Assembly: GCF_004359215.1 (NCBI RefSeq)
Contig: NC_090628.1
Location: 349,084-413,083, forward strand
Source: Bremia lactucae
Lineage: Eukaryota > Oomycota > Peronosporomycetes > Peronosporales > Peronosporaceae
DNA: 64,000 nucleotides
Direction: 5' to 3'
Made by a program: the position numbers and the translations under genes. Positions 20,592-32,640 of this stretch are shown piece by piece (positions within the stretch are counted from its first letter, which is position 1; every line of letters starts with the position of its first letter). A model generated the notes under the pieces. The model did not search any database, was not told the origin of the DNA, and worked only from the letters and a program-made list of their open reading frames with translations.

Positions 20592-21204
20592 CTTTGCGCT
20601 TACAAAAGATGAAGTAATGGAAAACGAGCAACGTAACCGTTCAGCCTTAAGTAGTTAAACTTTTTGTCATCTCCGCCTGTCACAACTGCCACCACAGTCT
20701 AAGCACCAAATGGAGCAGGATTGGACATCTTTGCCGTAGCCTATTCTTTCTAAACGCCAACGACACATAAATACAAATGGTCCTTTTAAATGCTGTCAGG
20801 TGAATATCGCACCTTATGTGCTGTTCTGCTCCTAATGTATTTTACAATCGAGCGCAGTCGCCTGGATGGTTGTTCCGTTATCTTTGGACTGAAATGGCGC
20901 GATTGCCTACACACGAGTGCCTACACGCGATTGCGAGCACGACTGAGTCTTAAAGGTATTGCTAGCAGATACATCAAATTTATATCATTCTATGAAAATT
21001 GAAACCCGGAATGAAAAACTCGCAACGTTTCTCGTGCGCCACAGCAAAATATCTTTTTGATTTCAAGTTGGCAACACCACCGCTATATTGCTCATTTTGT
21101 CAATGACATGCTGTTGTTCTGCTTAAAAAATGTCACACGCACGTTTCTGTCTCCTTTACCAATAACAAGCGCTTGTGTTTTTTACATACATTCGAATTGT
21201 ATAA
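20592..21204. other. Intergenic, end of gene island
   Basis: Downstream of DBP5. Short open frames only (for example 20790-21002), with no family resemblance. The single-copy sequence ends near 21204, where an LTR-A fragment begins. Confidence 0.5.
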
Positions 21205-21545
21205 GGGCACTGCCAACTTGTACTGCTTCAATAAAAGTCTGGTGCCTCACGTCACTTCACGTACACTAATACGTGCAGAGGAAGACTCTTTTTAAGAAAC
21301 TTGCTTTAAAGTGTTAGAAGTAAACCGAATTTAATATAATTAAGTTCATCTGTTTCTATCTATTTAATACTGACTTAATTATAAACTAATATAAAACATG
21401 TAAGAAAGTCTTATCTGTCTCTCTCTTTGCGCGCGTCCAGCGCTGACTGGACCGCGGAGCAAGTAGATATAATGGCCTATATCTACCAATGGATAAGCTT
21501 TTCGAATATTACTACTTCAAGTAATTATCTCCAAATATTATCTAG
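21205..21545 (-). repeat. LTR-A fragment bounding the right arm
   Basis: The reverse complement of the R/U5 and part of the U3 of LTR-A, with landmarks ctgcttcaataaaag, cacgtcacttcacgtacac and gcgcgcgtccagcgctgac matching 5970-6260. The part from about 21465 mirrors 13146-13245. The U3 start is lost where R begins. Confidence 0.7.
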
Positions 21546-22640
21546 CACCCCCCCTTTGGAATAGTCAAACTTCCTCCCTCCCCGTCTTTTGTTTTAATTA
21601 AATAAAAACCACAGATTTAAATAACAGCATAAAACATTTTTATCATTCCGCTACATCGCAAAATTAACAATTATTTCTTTAGAGTCGTCGTTAGACCCCT
21701 TTTGGACTTCGTTCCCCCAATCACACTTGGGAATCAATATAGCCACACCCCTTAATTATTTATCTCTGTATTCATGAGAATAGCTAATGGTAGCAACTTG
21801 TTGATAATTACAATGCATATTGAGAAACCTTATTGCAGGCCTTCCCAGCTTCAGTAGCTCAAAAGGCCTGCAAACATATTTGTGTAATTTCTTTGTTTAA
21901 TAGCAGATGTTTTTTTCGAAATTACGAGCGAAAGCCGTCAAAACCTGAAACAAAATGAAATTGTGGCTTGCTTGCGCTCATGATGGTACAAAATAGACCG
22001 CTAAGATTCGCCTATTCGAAATGTAAGTATGCACTTCCGCAAAAGTTGGTAGAAGTTAAGTAAAATATAATTTATCCTTAGCTGGACCGCCAAAGACTAA
22101 CAAACATGCATGCGCAAGAGCGCACCTCTGACCCTTGTCGCTTAATTCCAGCTCAATATCTCCCTCGTGCTCAATTTGCCCTCTTGGCTTTTTCTCACCT
22201 GTTAAAAACGGTACATTTAACATCACCACACGAAAACACGATTTCTGATGTGCTCAGGGGCATTCACACCCATTACACTACTCACATGTAGATAATTAAG
22301 GTGTGTGGCTATAGCGATTCCTTATTGTAATTTGGGTAGGGAGTGATTGTGCACCAAAAAACAAAAGGGGATCTAATGAAACATATTTTATATGACTTTT
22401 TTATTTGATAAAGACGGGTAGGGGTGTGGCTATACCAAAAAGGTTGTGTGTCTATACAGTGCGGGGTCTAATTACTTTATTTAAGTAGTTGACCATCCCC
22501 TTAAGTACACCAAGTGTTCTTAACGGAGGTTGACCACAAAATCTGAGGAGATACTTAAAATATTTTTTTAATGACCCAAGCTTCATTGATGCCGTGGGGT
22601 GACCGAGACGCTGGAACTTATTTGCCACTGGACGGGCAGA
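21546..22640 (-). repeat. Repeat R (right arm)
   Basis: The reverse complement of 12092-13145, lacking a 30-bp insertion found near 13110 on the left and showing several percent divergence. Same flanking diverged inverted blocks. No convincing coding content. Confidence 0.55.
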
Positions 22641-22893
22641 TGATGTGGCGCCTCCTTGCGCACCGCACAATCGTGTCTTGCAACGATTGGCGGGGTTGAA
22701 TTAGACTTAAATCAACAAATCAATAGAGCTTATGTCTTATCGCACCAATAATACCACAATTGGGAATATTGGAACTATTTAAGTAAAAATTAATACAGAT
22801 AATAATTTTGTACTTCTTTGTTTATTTCCTCTTATAATTATTGTTATTTCTCTTATAAGAAAAAACACTGATGTGACGGGACATCCCGTTACA
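22641..22893 (-). repeat. LTR-F (right)
   Basis: The minus strand starts TGTAACGGGATG at 22893, directly after the polypurine tract at 22894-22910 (cacctcctccctta on the plus strand). Mirror copy of 11452-11715, but its inner end joins R directly. Confidence 0.55.
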
Positions 22894-22931
22894 TCACCTC
22901 CTCCCTTAACCAACAGTCACTATAGCATGAC

Positions 22932-24064
22932 AGGAAAGATTATTATGTCTTTCCCTGTAGTTTACATCGCTTTAATCAAAATACCTATTTTTTTGCATTA
23001 TTGATTTAATCAAGAATTTCGATTTTATTTGCATGATTGATTTTGACCAAAATCAAGATGGCGACGAATAAGTCTGTGCGCGGGTCAATCGCAATTGCCT
23101 TGATCTTTTCGGGATTAGGGCGCACGCCGTAATTACTGGCGAAGCACCCACGAAGTGGTATTTCGCTTGCAGCGAACATACACTTCTTAAGATTTGCGTA
23201 CAACTTATGCTTTCTCATTAGTTTATGAACCTGACGAACGTGAGTTTTTTGAAATTCCACGTCCGTCTTTCCATACATGGCTCAGCTATGGACGAGTACA
23301 TCGTCAAATATCTCGGTGCGAATCTCACACCGGTCTCAGCAGAGATTTTCTGTTGGCTAGAGAAGCAGTGGTCCATTTCGAACATAATTCCATCACTGTT
23401 GCGGTGGCCCGACAGAAACGGATATCTGACGCAAATGGAAAAGCAAACATCCTTTGCCCGTTTGCAAGTTTTCCACCGATGCCGAAAAAAGGCATCGATG
23501 ACAAATTCCGTTTTATCCTCACCAGGCTTGTGAAGCCTGGAAGAGTCGTAAACGGAATATGACATAGATCGTTTGTCATACTAGACAATAACTGAGGTTT
23601 CTCTTAGAGGGTGGCCAAGGCCAAACTTCAGAAGCGAACCGCAACGCATTGCGGTCCCTAACCTGTAGGCTCATGTTAACGTTAACGTTGACTTGGCCCT
23701 GAGAGTGATCCCTAAAATCACGCCTATTTTGGTGTTGCAAACTAGCACCACCAGCGGCACTCTTCCCTTCGCGACCACTTAGCTCCTGGCGACGCATACT
23801 AACGTCACCAGAGTGGTCATCGCCCACGGAGTAATCAGATGATGACTCCCCACCATAGAGGTCCGACGATTCGAACAACCTCGTCATCCCGTCTCTGATC
23901 GTCACGTAAGTACCCAAAGGTTTAACGGACTCGGCCCCAGGTGATCCGGTGGTCTTAACAGTAGATACTGAGGCGGGCGATACAGGTGGCTTGGTCCAGT
24001 AACCTACAATTGGTGTAGTAGGTGAGTTGTCACCGTCACCTGCAATGTCATCAACAGATGACAT
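22932..24064 (-). pseudogene. Mirror copy of RT / integrase / gag scraps
   Basis: The reverse complement of 10298-11410. The RT palm fragment is on the minus strand (23278-23006, one or two replacements relative to the left copy). The integrase C-terminal fragment is on the plus strand (about 23330-23562, SRDFLLAREAVVHF). The gag N-terminus is on the minus strand (24064 to about 23620). A 20-bp segment near 23583-23603 is present here and absent on the left. The same odd junctions occur in both arms, so this mosaic formed before the arms were duplicated. Confidence 0.6.
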
Positions 24065-24159
24065 ACCCCAATCACCTCCAATAGGAGTAGGAGGTGACGT
24101 GTTCCCCGCAGTAGACGCAAAAGCGTCTACTGAAACATTTACCTTACTGACGCTACACT

Positions 24160-26804
24160 GATCCGTGCAGCTGCCAGCTTAGCGGCCTCACGGCCGAAGG
24201 TCCAGTTAACGTTAAGGGACTTAGAAAGCTCCTGGGGCTAGCAGCGTAGCTGGTCAAGTACTCACATAATTATGCCGAGATGGTTCATCTTGATGCAATC
24301 GCCCATCTTGGCGATTGCAGATCAAGACAGACCATTCCATGTTGTCTGAGACTCCAGCGTTTTTGCAATCAGCTGTGCGTTAATGCAATACGATACAGAC
24401 GGCGCGGAGCGCATCGTCTGTTATCAATCGCGTCAGCTGCAACAAGCTGAATGCAATAACCCAGTGCATGACGAGGAACTCCTTGCCATGAAATGTGCAC
24501 TGGCAAAGTTAAGGGTCTATCTCCGAGGAGATATACCGTTGGTCGTATATACGGACCATGCGTCATTACGCCCGGCCGTAAATAGCCCTCATCTCTCTTA
24601 AAGAACGGTGAGGTGGCTATATAATATTCGTGGAGTATACTTTCTCCGTGGAATTTAAACCAGGACGACTCAATGTCGTCGCGGATGCATTATCACGCCG
24701 ACCCGATTTCGACCCGGCTGTGCACTCCAATAGTGAACATAATCCCACTGTTGCAACACTCATTTCAAAGTGTTCCGTCATCAACCTTATTTGATAACAT
24801 AAAGAAAGCCTACGCAGATATTAAGGACCTTCTGCGTTTAATAGATTATCTAGAAAAAATCAATCCAACAATTCTTATAAAGATTTACCGGCTTTATATC
24901 GATCGTCATCCGATCGATACACAACACGCAACGGCTCATTGTATTTCACAGCCGTTGCCGGCGACACTCTACGTGTCATCGTCCCAACTCACAATGATTT
25001 GCGCTTACGCATCATGTATGAGTGTCACGATGCGGGCATCGTGGACGTGAGAAGACTTATCTCACGGTAAGTCGCGACTTTTACTGGCCCCGCCAGTATC
25101 AGTTCGTGCGCAAGTACATTTGTTCTTGCGAGGTATGTCAACAAGTGAAGCCTAGCCATTCATCCCGTGCGCCTCTCCAACCGATACCGCTTCCGGCAGA
25201 GTGTTGGCAGTCTGTATCTATGGACTTCGTCTTCGGATTTTCCGAAGACGATCACACAAACAATGGAATCCTTGTTTTTGTAGACGGATTTAGCAAGATA
25301 GTTTATCTTGCTGCAATACCCAGAGTCAATCCCGGCTCCGGGCTGTGCCTGTGTCTTTATCGATACGGTATTTAAACTCCACGGGTTACCCAGTGAACTG
25401 GTCTCGGAAAGAGATCCACGGTTCACGGCGGAGTTTCAGCAATCCGTGTTGCGATCTCTCGGAACAAGGCTGGCTATGTCAACTTCTGATTATCCAGAGA
25501 TATATGTTCAGACGGAACGCGAAATTCGCGTCTCGAAGAAATACTTCGAGGATACTTCCAATCGTATCTGAATTGGAGCGAGTTTTTACCGATGGTCGAA
25601 TTCGGTATCAATTAATCGGTGCATGCGTCTACAAAGCATATACCGTTCTGCGTGAATGGCTTACGCCATCCACGTATACCCACCCAATTAGAGGGATCAT
25701 CTAGCTTAAGTAAGGGGTGGACTCGCACGAGCTAAATTAACTCTGGCTCATGCTCATCACGCGTCGAAGTTACCAACGACTCGAATGATGTCAATGGCGA
25801 TGCCATCGATATCATGGCAGTGCGCACAAAGCTCACTGAAATAGAATAAAAAACAAATGAGTCAGCAGAGGAATTTCTGCTGGCTCGAGAATCAGTAATC
25901 CGTTTCGTACTGGATTCCATTGCTAACGTTGTGGACCGTCAGAAACGAAACGCAGACAAAATGGAAGAGCAAATGTTCTTTCATTTTTAATTAATGACCT
26001 TGTACTGCTCTCTACGGTAAATTTACCTAAGCGGGTAGTCACTAATGTGGGTAGCAGCAATATATCACCCAAGTTCATTCTGCCTTTCAGTGGACTGCAT
26101 CGCAGGGGCAATGCAAACACATAAGAATTGCCACGTAGGATGCGAACGCATCCTACGTTTTACGTTGGTCGGCTCCGCCCGCACCATCAGTACGTGGTCT
26201 CTTCCGAGGACGGATCTGACCACCCTTTTCAAGAATCCCGAAAAGATTCTTGTGGTCACGAACCAGATTCTCATGCTGAATCTGTAGATTTTCATGTCGG
26301 GTCCGAAGATCCTGGAAACCGCGATGAGCGGAAGACAGCTCATCATGAAGAGCGTGATAATTCCGTTCGTACTCCAACACGGAGAACACACTCTTCGAAC
26401 GGTCTTTCAACCGTTCGATATGATGAGCCTGCGCCTTCTGCTCGCTTAACCCGGTCGTAATCAAGTCTTTCCTCCAAATCATGGAGGAAGCGATCGAGTT
26501 TGATGATCTTCGACTCTAAATCCGATACATGGGTCAAATTTAATTTTCTCTACTCCGCCATAACCATTGGTTGATTTCCACGGTGGTCAACGTTTCCTTG
26601 TGAAACGTATCCAAAACCACCGTGATGTAAAAGGGTCAGCGAACGAGTTATCTTGTTCGCTGGCGCGGTTATCCACCTTCACATGACGGCTGGGAGCCTC
26701 GTTCCCAGCTGATTATTGACGTTGAGGGCCTCGTCCGTCAGTATGAGGAGACCCATTCAATGGAACAGAAGGTTCAATGGGACACGCGCCCCTGGCGCCT
26801 GTAA
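24160..26804 (+). pseudogene. Element A pol: RNase H, integrase, chromodomain (right)
   Basis: The mirror of 7561-10175. Markers in order: RNase H CALMQYDTDG (about 24373) and VVYTDHASLR (24541); ADALSRR-type end near 24690; zinc domain CEVCQQVKP (about 25127); integrase core SMDFVFG (25215), ERDPRF and QTERE; the HASTKHTP-type region is rearranged; HPTFYVGRLRP (about 26145); chromodomain with FLVKRIQNHRDV (26598) and YLVRWRGYPP; stop TAA at 26802-26804. At least four frameshifts. The left copy differs at scattered positions in both directions, so neither arm is simply ancestral. Confidence 0.8.
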
Positions 26805-27233
26805 ATCGATTGCAAAACGTCAATCGCATCGCGCATCTCGATAGAGGTGCGAGCCATTCCCCAGGGCGAAGAAAGGATATAGACATTCCTTTTTACTCGC
26901 TTCGTGATGTCAACTCAACACGGACAGTGATCAACCCACGTGAGGCATGGAAGTCCTGCCTCACGTGACAACCGATGCAATTGTACCTTGCACCGGTTGG
27001 AGTTCGCTTATCAAACTTAACGCGCATAGCGTTAAGTCTTCGAAGCCAGGCTTCTCGTCCAATGTCTTTGACATTGCGAATAAACGCGCTCTAGGATTGC
27101 ATCAGCGAGACTTTATCTCGCTTGTTGTTGCCACTATACTATCAATGCTTAAAAAATCATCGAGATTAAAATCTTCCTCAGCGCGAAAGTTCTTTGCGCT
27201 GGGATCAAAGCCATGTAGCTTTGTCGCAATAAA
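26805..27233 (-). pseudogene. Antisense ORF of element A, truncated copy
   Basis: Carries the 3' part of the antisense ORF and its downstream region, practically identical to 35264-35697. It breaks off at aataaata (27233), where an LTR-A fragment begins. The N-terminal half is missing. Confidence 0.5.
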
Positions 27234-27500
27234 TAACTGCTTCAGTACAAGTCCACTTCGCACTGCTTCAGTTGCGAGTGGTGCCTTACGTTATTTCACG
27301 TGTGCAGAGGAAGACTTCTCTTAATGGTAACTGGGTAAAATGAAAACTGTATTAATATAATTAAGTATCTCTTCTTGCTATCTCTTAACTCTAACGTAAT
27401 TATAAATAATACTAAACATGCAACTGAATTCTTATCTTATTTGTCTCTTTTCTGTTTATCTCTACAGCCGATAAGTCTGCGAAATAAATAGATATAATAG
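27234..27500 (-). repeat. LTR-A fragment, truncated at both ends
   Basis: The reverse complement of the inner part of LTR-A: ctgcttcagtacaagtccac, gcgagtggtgccttacg, then a U5/U3 section up to gaaataaatagatataata. It is more like the 62725 LTR (A2) than the 5947 LTR. It joins an antisense-ORF fragment at 27501 with U3 and the polypurine tract deleted. Confidence 0.65.
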
Positions 27501-27502
27501 AG

Positions 27503-27925
27503 TACGACCCCTCTTTGGAGGTCGACTACGAATGCGAGTCGGACGAAATGGCCGACTCGGGGAGAATAAAGCAGTCGCCTGATAGACGTCAGGCGGCTGA
27601 CTATGAGCCTTCGAATAAGAGGGCTCATTCTGATAAACGAGTTAATAGTCTATTTGGACCCGACGATGAGATGGATCCCTCATCGCCCGTTCCGTCTCCC
27701 GTACGGTCACCTGCATGTGTTTCTGTGAAAGATGATGACGATGGCGTAAGCCATCGGAATTAAAGTTCTTGTGGTACCCCTGCTTCAATGAGTACCACCC
27801 TGGGGATCGTAGACACTAAACCGTCTCGTCTTGCCCCTGAAAAGAAGTTGTGGCTTTTGCCCAAACGGCTAATCAATAGCTTGTCTGGAGAGACTACTCA
27901 TCACAATAAATATCCCTACAAGTCG
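27503..27925 (+). pseudogene. Diverged copy of the element A antisense ORF
   Basis: One frame stays open from DPSLEVDYECESDEMADS through PSSPVPSPVRSPACVS to SHRN (about 86 codons), then a second block PSRLAPEKKLWLLPKRL. It matches 6690-7110 with about one replacement in four residues, but the acidic Ser/Pro character is kept. It sits beside an LTR-A fragment in the same relative order as in the left arm. This is independent support that the antisense frame is a real element feature. Confidence 0.45.
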
Positions 27926-28139
27926 TAGTGTTCCGTTGCACTGCTAACGTATAACCATCTTTGATTGCCGATTCTTAAGTACCAGGAGGAATTACACAAG
28001 TGGCTTGGTCCTGCGGGAGATCGATAGCCGACTTGAATGAGCACTAAGATCCACGTCTAGGGCAGTATCGGCAAGGATCGAGACGCCCTTCCTACGAGAT
28101 GTATAAAAAAATATTTGTATCTCAAGATGATACATTTAC
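27926..28139 (+). repeat. LTR end relic and unassigned sequence
   Basis: acaagtcgtagtgttccgttgca at about 27916-27938 resembles the 3' end of LTR-A2 (…agtgccccgttaca). Beyond it nothing is recognised. Confidence 0.35.
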
Positions 28140-28480
28140 TTGCTTAAGTACACCAAATTTTACGCCAAGATGACTCGGCAATTATCCAATCTCCTTAAGA
28201 AGGATGTAGGATAGTGCTGGACTAACACCGCGAATGACATTTTCAAAGCGGCAAATGATACCTGATTTTGACTGCCAGATCCTGATCGGACTTTAGTGTC
28301 GTCTGTGGTTTATCTGACTTTACAATAGGCCGTACTCTCTTACAAACATGTGGGTGAAGGTCGAGAACGTCATTGCATTTGAGTCTCGGCAGCTTAGATG
28401 TAGAAAGAAGTACCCCGTTCATGACAAAGAGCTACTAGCTAAGAAGTATACTCTCGTCAAAGTCAGAAAGCATCTATCTG
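28140..28480 (+). pseudogene. RT connection and RNase H scrap (family C type)
   Basis: Plus strand: a stretch like AKMTRQLSNLLKKDVG near 28160, then VIAFESRQLRCRKKYPVHDK and ELLAKKYTLVKVRKHL near 28370-28475. These are the connection and RNase H start of gypsy pol. Stops intervene. Nothing clear lies between 28480 and 28860. Confidence 0.6.
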
Positions 28481-28859
28481 CTTGACTCTAAGCCTTTTCT
28501 GGGCAAAAGTGGTTGGCTCATAACAATGACACACCCCATCAAATGTTTGGCTGCACTTAGAGCAGCCATGACTGCCTCTGTATACGCGGAAGTCTTTTAT
28601 AGAATAGAAAATTCGATTCCACCTTTATTTGAAGACAGTGGTGAAGCTTGTAAAAAAACTGAAATGTATTCTTATTGTGACGGTAGTGGGACATAGCTCG
28701 AAGTTACGGAAGCGTGCTGCATAAGTCTTCTCATTAATAGAATATAAATATTTTAAACGCGACTTTTAAGGATTTTCTGTACATAACAAGAAGTTATAAA
28801 TATTGGACCACCTTTCTTTGAGCCCTGCTTGTTAGTGGTCTAGACTAATATCGACGTTC

Positions 28860-29330
28860 GACCGACTCTACCACACGACTATGGACGAAAATGTCATCAT
28901 TAAATTTCCGTGCATAATATTTATGAGGGTGGAACAGACGCGCCACCATACAATTTAAGGTAGCCGGAGCATTGGAAAGCAGCAATTTGAGGTACATACC
29001 GCTCCAAATAGAATATCACTAGCTTGCATGAGCAGTTGATAAATGTTAATATCGGCTAAGTCGAGTGCACTGTACATTATACATCCCAACATATTTTTCT
29101 GAAACTATCCCATTTAGGAATTGGTGTATGTGTACCCGTATAGTATAGTGGTAGCATTAACCTTATAATAAGTATGCACAATGCGCCATTATTCGGTCGG
29201 CCCTTCTTGACACAAATGTTCGTGTTGAATGTGGAGACTTACTCTCACGCACCATTTCAGCCGCGAGCTTAGCACGGAAGAAATAGTCAAGACATCACAT
29301 TGTGTCTTTGGTAAACACCACTGTCGTGTA
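28860..29330 (-). pseudogene. RT N-terminal scrap (family C type)
   Basis: The minus strand shows degraded RT blocks in the same order as family C at 53000-53290 (an SALDLADINIYQLLM-like stretch near 29030; AAEMVRES near 29260). It points opposite to the RNase H scrap at 28140-28480, so the two are inverted relative to each other. Confidence 0.5.
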
Positions 29331-29790
29331 CGCATTATTCACATCGAGGAACCACGTCAATTCATGACGTACATTTATTAGGAGGTAAAACAGACGGTGG
29401 ATTGTAATAGCAATCTGAAGAATCTTCAGGGATTAATGATCCGCTACGCGCGCTAAAGAGCCACCTTTGTATTCTCAAAGACGGCTTCATCGAGAAGCAA
29501 TGATGAGCATAACTGCAGTTTCGGATCGATTGCAACAGTCACCAGTCTTTACAACTTAGCCAAATTTATCAACAAACGTTTCGTCAAAATTTAAGAGAGC
29601 ATATAACGATGCGATAGCATCAGGGCTAACATTATTATAAATCGTATTAGTCACCTCGTGGACGAGTGGATAACGTTGTTTACTATACTCACTCTGTGAT
29701 GTCACAAACGCTTCGCTTCTCGCAGTAAACAATTGATGTCGGTCTGTCTCTAAGCACGGGTCTGCGGCGGAGCGATCAAAGCGTTAGCTT
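29331..29790. other. Unassigned degenerate sequence
   Basis: Probably old retroelement sequence from its setting, but I could not read a domain on either strand. Confidence 0.3.
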
Positions 29791-29794
29791 TCCT

Positions 29795-30170
29795 GGTATT
29801 GAATCAGCGTGTTGCTGCATTGCCGCGGGGCTCGTTTGGTTCCATTAAGCGCCTTTCCAAGCAGACACTTCTTATTTTGACAGCTGAAATCTTCGAAACC
29901 GTCTGGCTAATCAATGTATATCTCGTATCCACTTTGCCGTTCAAGAAAGCTGGGTCAACATCAACATTCTCCGCGTTAAGATTTTCTGCTGCCACTGTCG
30001 CCAGTGCAGCGTTAATCGATTCGTATTGAGCCATCGTATCCGTAGTCAATGCCAGGTTGCTGGGTAGATCCTTTAGCAACGAGTCACGCCTTGACATAAT
30101 AAATCTCCGCTTGGGTCATACTTTATCCTAATAACCCACTTGCGCCCAATCTCCAGCATTCGTTGAGACA
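29795..30170 (-). pseudogene. Ty1/copia reverse transcriptase relic
   Basis: Minus-strand blocks in copia RT order: IGRKWVIRIKYDPSGD (about 30160-30110), then QYESINAALATVAAENLNAE with VDVDPAFLNG (about 30040-29945), then, after a frameshift, GKALNGTKRAPRQ (about 29860-29820). These correspond to the G-x-K-W-V-F, D-V-x-T-A-F-L-N-G and A-L-Y-G-L-K-Q-A-P-R-Q-W landmarks of copia pol. It is the only copia element seen in the window. Stops and frameshifts make it dead. Confidence 0.75.
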
Positions 30171-31500
30171 TATTCGATAGCTTTCACGTCTTGTGATCAT
30201 GAAGCGACATCATTTCGGTTCTTGTACTTTCTCATCATCACCTCAATCTATGACGTTGTTTGCTCCCCATCATTCTCTTTAGTGTAGAGGCAGCAAAGCG
30301 AGCCGAACTCACCCTTAAAAATCTCCAAGTTAAATACTCCTCGAGGATGGTTCGAAAACACTTGTTCATAGCGAGCGACACATCGCTTCTTGCACACTGG
30401 ACGTACCATCCACCCCTTCGTCTCCATCTCTACGAGGAGCGCTAGATGCTCACGTGGGAACGCATCCTGTTGGCTCTTTGTGGCTTCCAGTTGTCCAGAG
30501 ATCATAGGCCGGAAAATCCTTGTTCCCAAGTTTAACAGTTTTTTTAACTAACTTTGCTCTATACGAGAGCCGACATCTACGTATACATCCGATGAAGAGC
30601 TACATAAGTCGAGCTCATCATCCAGTAAACACTGCGTATCACACCACGTTCATTCAAAACATCTGACCAGGAACGCCTTTGCGTATTGCCAATAGTCTCA
30701 CAACCGACAAAAAGTGTGGGTCCATCACGGCCGAATTCGATTGGTGGATACGTGCGACTTCACGTGCCTCCATAGGGTCACAACCTTGATTACTCGATCC
30801 TTGGGCCACAATGTTTTAAGCGTTCAGTAGTTCTTCATCGAAACGAGTATCATTCAACATCATACGTGCCGATTCACTAACAGTCAACGAGTCCACTCGC
30901 GACTTAAGTTTTCAACATTGGTATCATTTAACTCAGATGTTCCAACGGCCAGCACACTGACGAACTCTATCCGTGGCTCGCGTCAATTGGGCTTTTGCCG
31001 CCTAGAAATAGTGGGTTCATGACTCGACATAGCTTCGCTAGGAATATTGCGCGTTTCGCCTAAGGTCTAAGATCTTAGGCGAACCATGCAATGTTCCTAG
31101 CGAAATTAATTACTTCATGCTTAATGTCGTTTAAGGCAAGCCATACCAAGAACGAAATCATAATTCGAATCTGAAAAAAACGACATGACAGTATTCAATG
31201 CTGTCAAAATCCAACAACTTTACACTAAAGTATTACAAAATTTGGGCACCGTGACACAAGTTCAAGTCGCTAACCGAACAGTGATAGAATTACCTTCCGC
31301 TTCATGGTGTTCTATATAGCGCTAACTCATTTCATTGTGACTACGTCAAATTATTTGCAATACGCTTTCGAGTCAATAAAATGGTCGCGTTGCGCAACGC
31401 ACGCGCCGGACCCAAAAGCCTCGTGCTTCTTACATAAGATATCTATATACTTTCTGCAGTCCACGGTTTTAAGTTCTGCTTCTCTTTCCTTAACGAGGCT
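30171..31500 (-). pseudogene. Degraded copia pol upstream of RT
   Basis: On the minus strand this is upstream of the copia RT, where the integrase-RT linker should be. A 93-codon open frame at 30529-30248 includes CVARYEQVFSNHPRGVFNLE, but I could not match it firmly to the integrase core. Isolated Ser/Asp-rich words occur at about 30560-30620. The assignment rests mostly on position. A long quasi-palindrome lies at 31034-31104. Confidence 0.3.
31034..31104. repeat. 71-bp quasi-palindrome
   Basis: Left arm ttcgctaggaat..ttcgcctaag and right arm cttaggcgaa..ttcctagcgaa pair over about 31 bp with four mismatches around a short loop. There are no direct-repeat flanks to suggest a transposon. 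Confidence 0.8.
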
Positions 31501-31514
31501 ACATTTGATTGGTC

Positions 31515-31817
31515 TTAGTCTCTAAGATGAACCAGATGTACTCGAACAGCTAGTATGATACCTATGCGTAACGTAGCAATCTGCCTTATAGCTAATTCAT
31601 CGTTCAGCGCAATATCTACAGCCGCTTCAAATGTAGCGAAGTGGACTTGGAAAACTTTCGTTTTTGCCACGTTCGTACAGAGACCATTCAAAATAAATTT
31701 ATAATATTGTCTCTCGTAATGGGTAGCATCATTAAGAGTTCGAAATTCTTGGACATAGTCCGCCATTGGTTTTAACCTTACGGGAAGATAATAAGCGTAG
31801 ATGCACGCGATAAGCAT
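31515..31817 (-). pseudogene. Gypsy gag capsid fragment
   Basis: A 100-codon open frame whose start (LKPMADYVQEFRTLNDATHY) and the following LNGLCTNVAKTKVFQVHFAT and AAVDIALNDE match the second half of oomycete gypsy Gag (the F-M-N-G-L / E-A-V-x-I-A-L region, compare 3666-3938). Its relation to the copia relic next to it is by juxtaposition only. Confidence 0.6.
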
Positions 31818-32309
31818 GATTAGGCAAGGGATACATGCGAAACATTTGCAGTCTCAGCGTGTCCTACGTGGAACAAGCGACGTCTACAGACGTGTTGCAG
31901 GTTAAGAGCCCATTAACTGGCTCTGCCACCGAGTTTGGAAATGGACAAGCCAACTTGCTGCTTCCCTAATAAAGAAGTCAAATTTATGACCATATCCACC
32001 TTTTAAAAATTAGGAGGGAGATTTTCTCCATCTTTGACCTCATATGCTTAACACTCAAGACACCCTACGCTCCTAGTCAGCTATTAGGACAGACCAATTC
32101 TGTGGGTGCCGCTATAGTTATATTCCTGTCCAATCAGGGTGGACACGAAGTGGATAAAGGCATCTAGCCGTGCATTGAGTAGCTCTGATCTATGAGGCAG
32201 GATAAAATGCATTTGTTCTTCCGCAACCGAAACTTAAAGTTTATAAAAGGCGTGGCGTTTAAATTTTAAAAGTTTAAAAGAGGTTTTATCCTCGCAGAGA
32301 ATCGGTCTG
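31818..32309. other. Unassigned, nothing recognised
   Basis: AT-rich sequence without a coherent coding frame or a match to other repeats in the window. Confidence 0.4.
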
Positions 32310-32640
32310 TAAAGACTCAGGCGAAGTTTGACTTCAAGTGCTACCAGCTTTAGCGGAGCTACCTCGCTCCTACGTCAGAGGTAGACTCATAGACTCAGAT
32401 AGTCGCTAAATTCCATAGATCCAGTCAATGTAACAATCTCCAAGAATCGTACATGCTTGTTGAGCTAATCGAGTTCTGGCCTAAGGAATTCAGTGTTTCG
32501 TTGAGCCATGTGGCAACTATTATGCATTAGATAGGACTCTCAATCTTAGTAATAGCATCGTAAGCCTTTAAAAGGCACGAAACGCTTTAATATCAAAAGG
32601 AAAATTGGACCTTATCTATGTTTTAAATGTTGACTAGCTT
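32310..32640 (+). repeat. LTR-D fragment
   Basis: agcggagctacctcgctcct and the following section parallel 48971-49250 and 61506-61780. The 3' part is lost after the ttggacc region. Confidence 0.6.
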
